This document shows, one piece after another, positions 34,040 through 36,061 of a DNA stretch of 36,061 bases. The notes under the pieces are model-generated. The model saw nothing but the letters and a program-made list of their open reading frames with translations, was not told the origin of the DNA and ran no database searches. Numbering within the stretch: the stretch's first letter is position 1; the number at the start of each line of letters is the position of its first letter. The stretch is from Proteobacteria bacterium ST_bin11 (GTDB lineage Bacteria; Pseudomonadota; Gammaproteobacteria; Methylococcales; Methylomonadaceae): contig MSXO01000030.1 of assembly GCA_002083615.1 (NCBI GenBank), positions 1 to 36,061 on the forward strand, given 5' to 3'. The translations under genes and the position numbers were made by a program.

Positions 34040-34896
34040 ACTTTGCGGAGTATGATCGTTACACTCGAGCTCTTGGCTACATGGCTTTGCTTCTTCTTTT
34101 CGTAACGGCGAACCAACTGCACTCTGCTTGGGAAGAAGAGAGAATGTGGGCGCTACCTTCGTCGCACGACTGGCAGGCTCATGTTCAATGGGCAGTAAAC
34201 TTGAGCCTCGAGCTCTCCGAGGGCGATCCGGAAGCGCTTGCAATCGTAGATGCTTATAGAAGCCTTGCCGATTGTGACCCTGAGACTGAGTTCTCACTGG
34301 GAGGAGAGCATCATTACTCCCACCCTGACGCTGTGTCAAGAGTGCTGAAGGCGCACTGGCAATACGACTTACTTGTCTATTCTCTGACGTTAAACTGTAT
34401 GATCTACGTTTCGTTGGTTTTTCGTTGGACATTGTTTTGGATGCCTCGCAAGTCCTTTCGCTTGATGATCTACACGACAAACGTCAACTGGGTGTCGGCA
34501 ATCGCGCAGTTTTTCTCTTTTGCAGTGTGGGTGTATGTCGCCTTCTTTCAAAACACGTGGCTGTCTATCTTTGGCTGCGCTCTCGTGTCGACGATTATGT
34601 GCTTGGAGTTTGTTTCTTGTGTTATCTCGACGAAGCTGCGCAACTGTGTTGTCTACATGCGAAAGCGACTTGCCGTCGGTAGAAAACAGTCGATTGCCAG
34701 AGTACTGAGAGAGAATGGCGCCACAGAAGATGAGATCGACGAAGAAACCAAGACCTTCGAAGGAAATCCAATGAAGATCTTCGATATTATCCTCGATGCT
34801 ATTGCCACGTTCAGTGAGAATCTCGAAGCCGACCAGATTCAAAGGAGCAAAGGTCGGAGCAACGTTAATCTTCGAAATAAAAAGAAAATTGTTTGA
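33892..34896 (+). CDS. Four-TM membrane protein
   Basis: 334 aa from the first ATG, with spans at about 60-76, 158-178, 198-219 and 223-246, a large extracytosolic loop between spans 1 and 2, and an ~85-residue charged C-terminal tail (LENGATEDEIDEETKTFEG). The first ~62 residues overlap head-to-head with the primase-like gene; an ATG at 34081, just before the first span, would remove the overlap. The peptide QVERDIRTALVSNFHNSYFAEYDRY before span 1 looks real, so I keep the longer form with low certainty. No family recognised. AATAAA follows at 34910. Confidence 0.7.
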   Translation: MSSGYPSGSTATASQRNARSVERAARRAQLNAQVERDIRTALVSNFHNSYFAEYDRYTRALGYMALLLLFVTANQLHSAWEEERMWALPSSHDWQAHVQWAVNLSLELSEGDPEALAIVDAYRSLADCDPETEFSLGGEHHYSHPDAVSRVLKAHWQYDLLVYSLTLNCMIYVSLVFRWTLFWMPRKSFRLMIYTTNVNWVSAIAQFFSFAVWVYVAFFQNTWLSIFGCALVSTIMCLEFVSCVISTKLRNCVVYMRKRLAVGRKQSIARVLRENGATEDEIDEETKTFEGNPMKIFDIILDAIATFSENLEADQIQRSKGRSNVNLRNKKKIV

Positions 34897-34909
34897 AGAA
34901 GAAAAAAAA

Positions 34910-34915
34910 AATAAA
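34910..34915 (+). promoter_or_regulatory. AATAAA polyadenylation-like signal
   Basis: AATAAA 13 bases past the stop of the four-TM gene, embedded in an A-run that also lies within 40 bases of the next ATG (34950), so it may serve both as 3' signal and as the downstream gene's A-rich leader. Confidence 0.4.
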
Positions 34916-34949
34916 ATTACATTCTTTTTTTTTCTCACGAACGCTGGCG

Positions 34950-35786
34950 ATGGCCGCAACATCAGCATCTTCAATGGAAGTGAAAAGAGTGCACAAAGTC
35001 TACAGTGATCGTGGACAAGCCGCCGAGGATCTTTACAAAGGTGTTTTTTGTCGACAACCCGACAAGATCGAGGAAGTTCTTAGGGTCTATCCCGAGTTCA
35101 GCGAGTTTGTGGACGCAGAGCGCAGTGGGGATTTTGCAAAAGTCAAGGAAGAGCTTGCGCGATTTCCCGATCTTTGCAAAGCTTTTCTTGCTTCTCGTGT
35201 AATGATCATTGAGCAATTGACGGGCGAGAAAGACCTTGACGTCTTTAAAGTTTCTCGCGACATGATCACCAAAATGCACGTCAAGTGCCCATCTCAGGCA
35301 CACAATGGGGACACTCATATGCACTACGCTTCATCGCACGGTCAACTGGGCTTCCTTGAATGGCTTTCGACAAAGAATGGCAATGTACACATTCTCAACA
35401 AAAAAGGTGAAACACCTTTGCATCTCGCGAATTCCTCTAGAATCGCTTGCATGCTACTCAAGTTGGGAGCGAAGGTAGACGCTCTCGACATTGCCAATCT
35501 CTCTCCGTTTTTCGTTGCTGTACTTTCGAATAGATTTGATGTTGCGCAAGACCTTCTAGACGCTGGCAGCAAGTCTCTAAACGTTCTTTTTCACGGTGCC
35601 ACGTTGATGCATTTTGCGGCACGATACAACAAACCGCGCGCAATCGAATTTCTTTTCGCGTGCGGTCTAGACTTGAACGCCTCGGACGCCTTTGGTTTTA
35701 CACCTTTGGACGTTGCCTGCGAGCGCAAAAGTAGCTATGCGATTATACTGCTTAAACAACTTGGTGGAAAGGAACGCGTTCGGTAA
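34950..35786 (+). CDS. Ankyrin-repeat protein
   Basis: 278 aa from the ATG at 34950; an in-frame TTG-started extension (34893) is Lys/Phe-rich leader sequence and is rejected. The N-terminal ~110 residues are helical and may hold degenerate repeats. Clear ankyrin units follow at about 119-151 (DTHMHYASSHGQLGFLEWL), 152-182 (GETPLHLANSS...LLKLGAKVDALD), 183-213, 215-247 (ATLMHFAARYNKPRAIEFLFACGLDLN) and 248-276 (GFTPLDVACERKSSYAIILLKQLG). No F-box, RING or membrane span. Such proteins usually act as adaptors for host factors. The gene ends TAAATAAA. Confidence 0.85.
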   Translation: MAATSASSMEVKRVHKVYSDRGQAAEDLYKGVFCRQPDKIEEVLRVYPEFSEFVDAERSGDFAKVKEELARFPDLCKAFLASRVMIIEQLTGEKDLDVFKVSRDMITKMHVKCPSQAHNGDTHMHYASSHGQLGFLEWLSTKNGNVHILNKKGETPLHLANSSRIACMLLKLGAKVDALDIANLSPFFVAVLSNRFDVAQDLLDAGSKSLNVLFHGATLMHFAARYNKPRAIEFLFACGLDLNASDAFGFTPLDVACERKSSYAIILLKQLGGKERVR

Positions 35787-35791
35787 ATAAA
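35786..35791 (+). promoter_or_regulatory. AATAAA overlapping the ankyrin gene stop
   Basis: The stop TAA at 35784-35786 runs straight into AATAAA (35786-35791), the same stop/poly(A) packing seen at 23015-23022. Confidence 0.45.
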
Positions 35792-35813
35792 CGAATCAGT
35801 TGATTCAAACATT

Positions 35814-36061
35814 TTAATGTCGTTTGGAGATTTTCGTTCTTTGGTTACGATGGATGTCGATTTCAAGTAGTAGACGATCCACCAACGATCGACTAAAGTA
35901 GACTCGATAACGTAGGCCGCAAGCCTTTTCTTCGTCGATTGGATCGTCCAAGCATTTCAGTATATTACATCCAGTCATTTCTCTGTCTATGGTAGATAGA
36001 TCAGCGCCAAGCATTTTTAAAGTTTTAAAGCAGTTTTCATGGTTAAGAAACGCAGCTGCGA
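35814..36061 (-). CDS. C-terminal part of an ankyrin-repeat protein (cut by window edge)
   Basis: The frame is open from 36061, so the gene begins beyond the window; about 81 codons are visible. The first residues, AAAFLNHENCFKTLKMLGADLSTIDREMTGCNIL, follow the ankyrin consensus (AA..gh...vklLl..GADv...d..G.T.l). A Cys-containing, Arg-rich tail without repeats follows to the stop. An internal ATG at 36014 exists but lies inside the repeat and is not the true start. It converges on the complete ankyrin gene with a 27-base gap, giving a tail-to-tail ankyrin pair. Confidence 0.65.
   Translation of the reverse strand, partial: AAAFLNHENCFKTLKMLGADLSTIDREMTGCNILKCLDDPIDEEKACGLRYRVYFSRSLVDRLLLEIDIHRNQRTKISKRH

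Noticed and set aside
34040..34480. N-terminal extension of the primase-like protein
   Set aside because: Ser/Arg/Pro-rich with no fold, lying antisense to membrane spans of the plus-strand gene.
1..36061. Bacteriophage or bacterial origin
   Set aside because: No ribosome binding sites, no operon-like single-strand layout, and many eukaryotic secretory, EGF, EF-hand, zinc-finger and AATAAA features.

Overview
The window reads as a compact piece of a large double-stranded DNA virus genome that infects a eukaryote. Genes sit on both strands with almost no spacing and no gap above about 215 bases. I see no introns, no Shine-Dalgarno signals, and many proteins with eukaryote-style features: secretory signal peptides, EGF-like repeats, EF-hands, C2H2 zinc fingers, ankyrin repeats and polyserine linkers. 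I found no tRNA, rRNA, CRISPR array, insertion sequence or recognisable integrase.

The most informative gene is at 9977-12004. Its N-terminal region matches the herpesvirus/tailed-phage capsid maturation protease (assemblin / prohead protease) in the order and spacing of its key motifs, and it continues into a Ser-rich, coiled-coil, scaffold-like region. A protease-scaffold fusion points to an HK97-type capsid (realm Duplodnaviria). With a eukaryotic host, the main options are herpesvirus relatives or Mirusviricota-like plankton viruses. I favour a mirusvirus-like or still undescribed sister lineage, but this is inference: no terminase, portal, major capsid protein or DNA polymerase could be named with certainty here.

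Layout. 1-9.9 kb: a secreted protein, a six-zinc-finger protein of 1185 aa, an ankyrin-like protein, a Cys-rich type I membrane protein, a 420-aa protein of unknown role, a small membrane protein, an acidic protein and a two-TM protein. 10-20.4 kb: the protease-scaffold followed on the same strand by two very large unrecognised proteins (1144 and 1605 aa), a likely virion assembly/tegument block. 20.5-26.8 kb: eight membrane or secreted proteins (a TspO/MBR-like five-TM protein, three other multi-TM or small TM proteins, an EF-hand secreted protein, two Cys-rich type I proteins of which one has EGF repeats) around one 444-aa basic-tailed protein; together they look like an envelope/surface module. 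26.8-34 kb: a tight minus-strand run of a primase-large-subunit-like gene, a beta-rich 490-aa protein, a 1381-aa giant protein, a 67-aa polyserine protein and a 96-aa membrane protein, with two stop/start junctions that read TAAATG. 33.9-36 kb: a four-TM protein on the plus strand, an ankyrin-repeat protein and the C-terminal end of another ankyrin gene cut by the window edge.

Regulation. Most start codons have an uninterrupted A-run (8-14 A) within about 60 bases upstream. Several genes carry AATAAA at or just after the stop codon. A perfect 17-bp inverted repeat sits one base before the start codon of the 444-aa gene.
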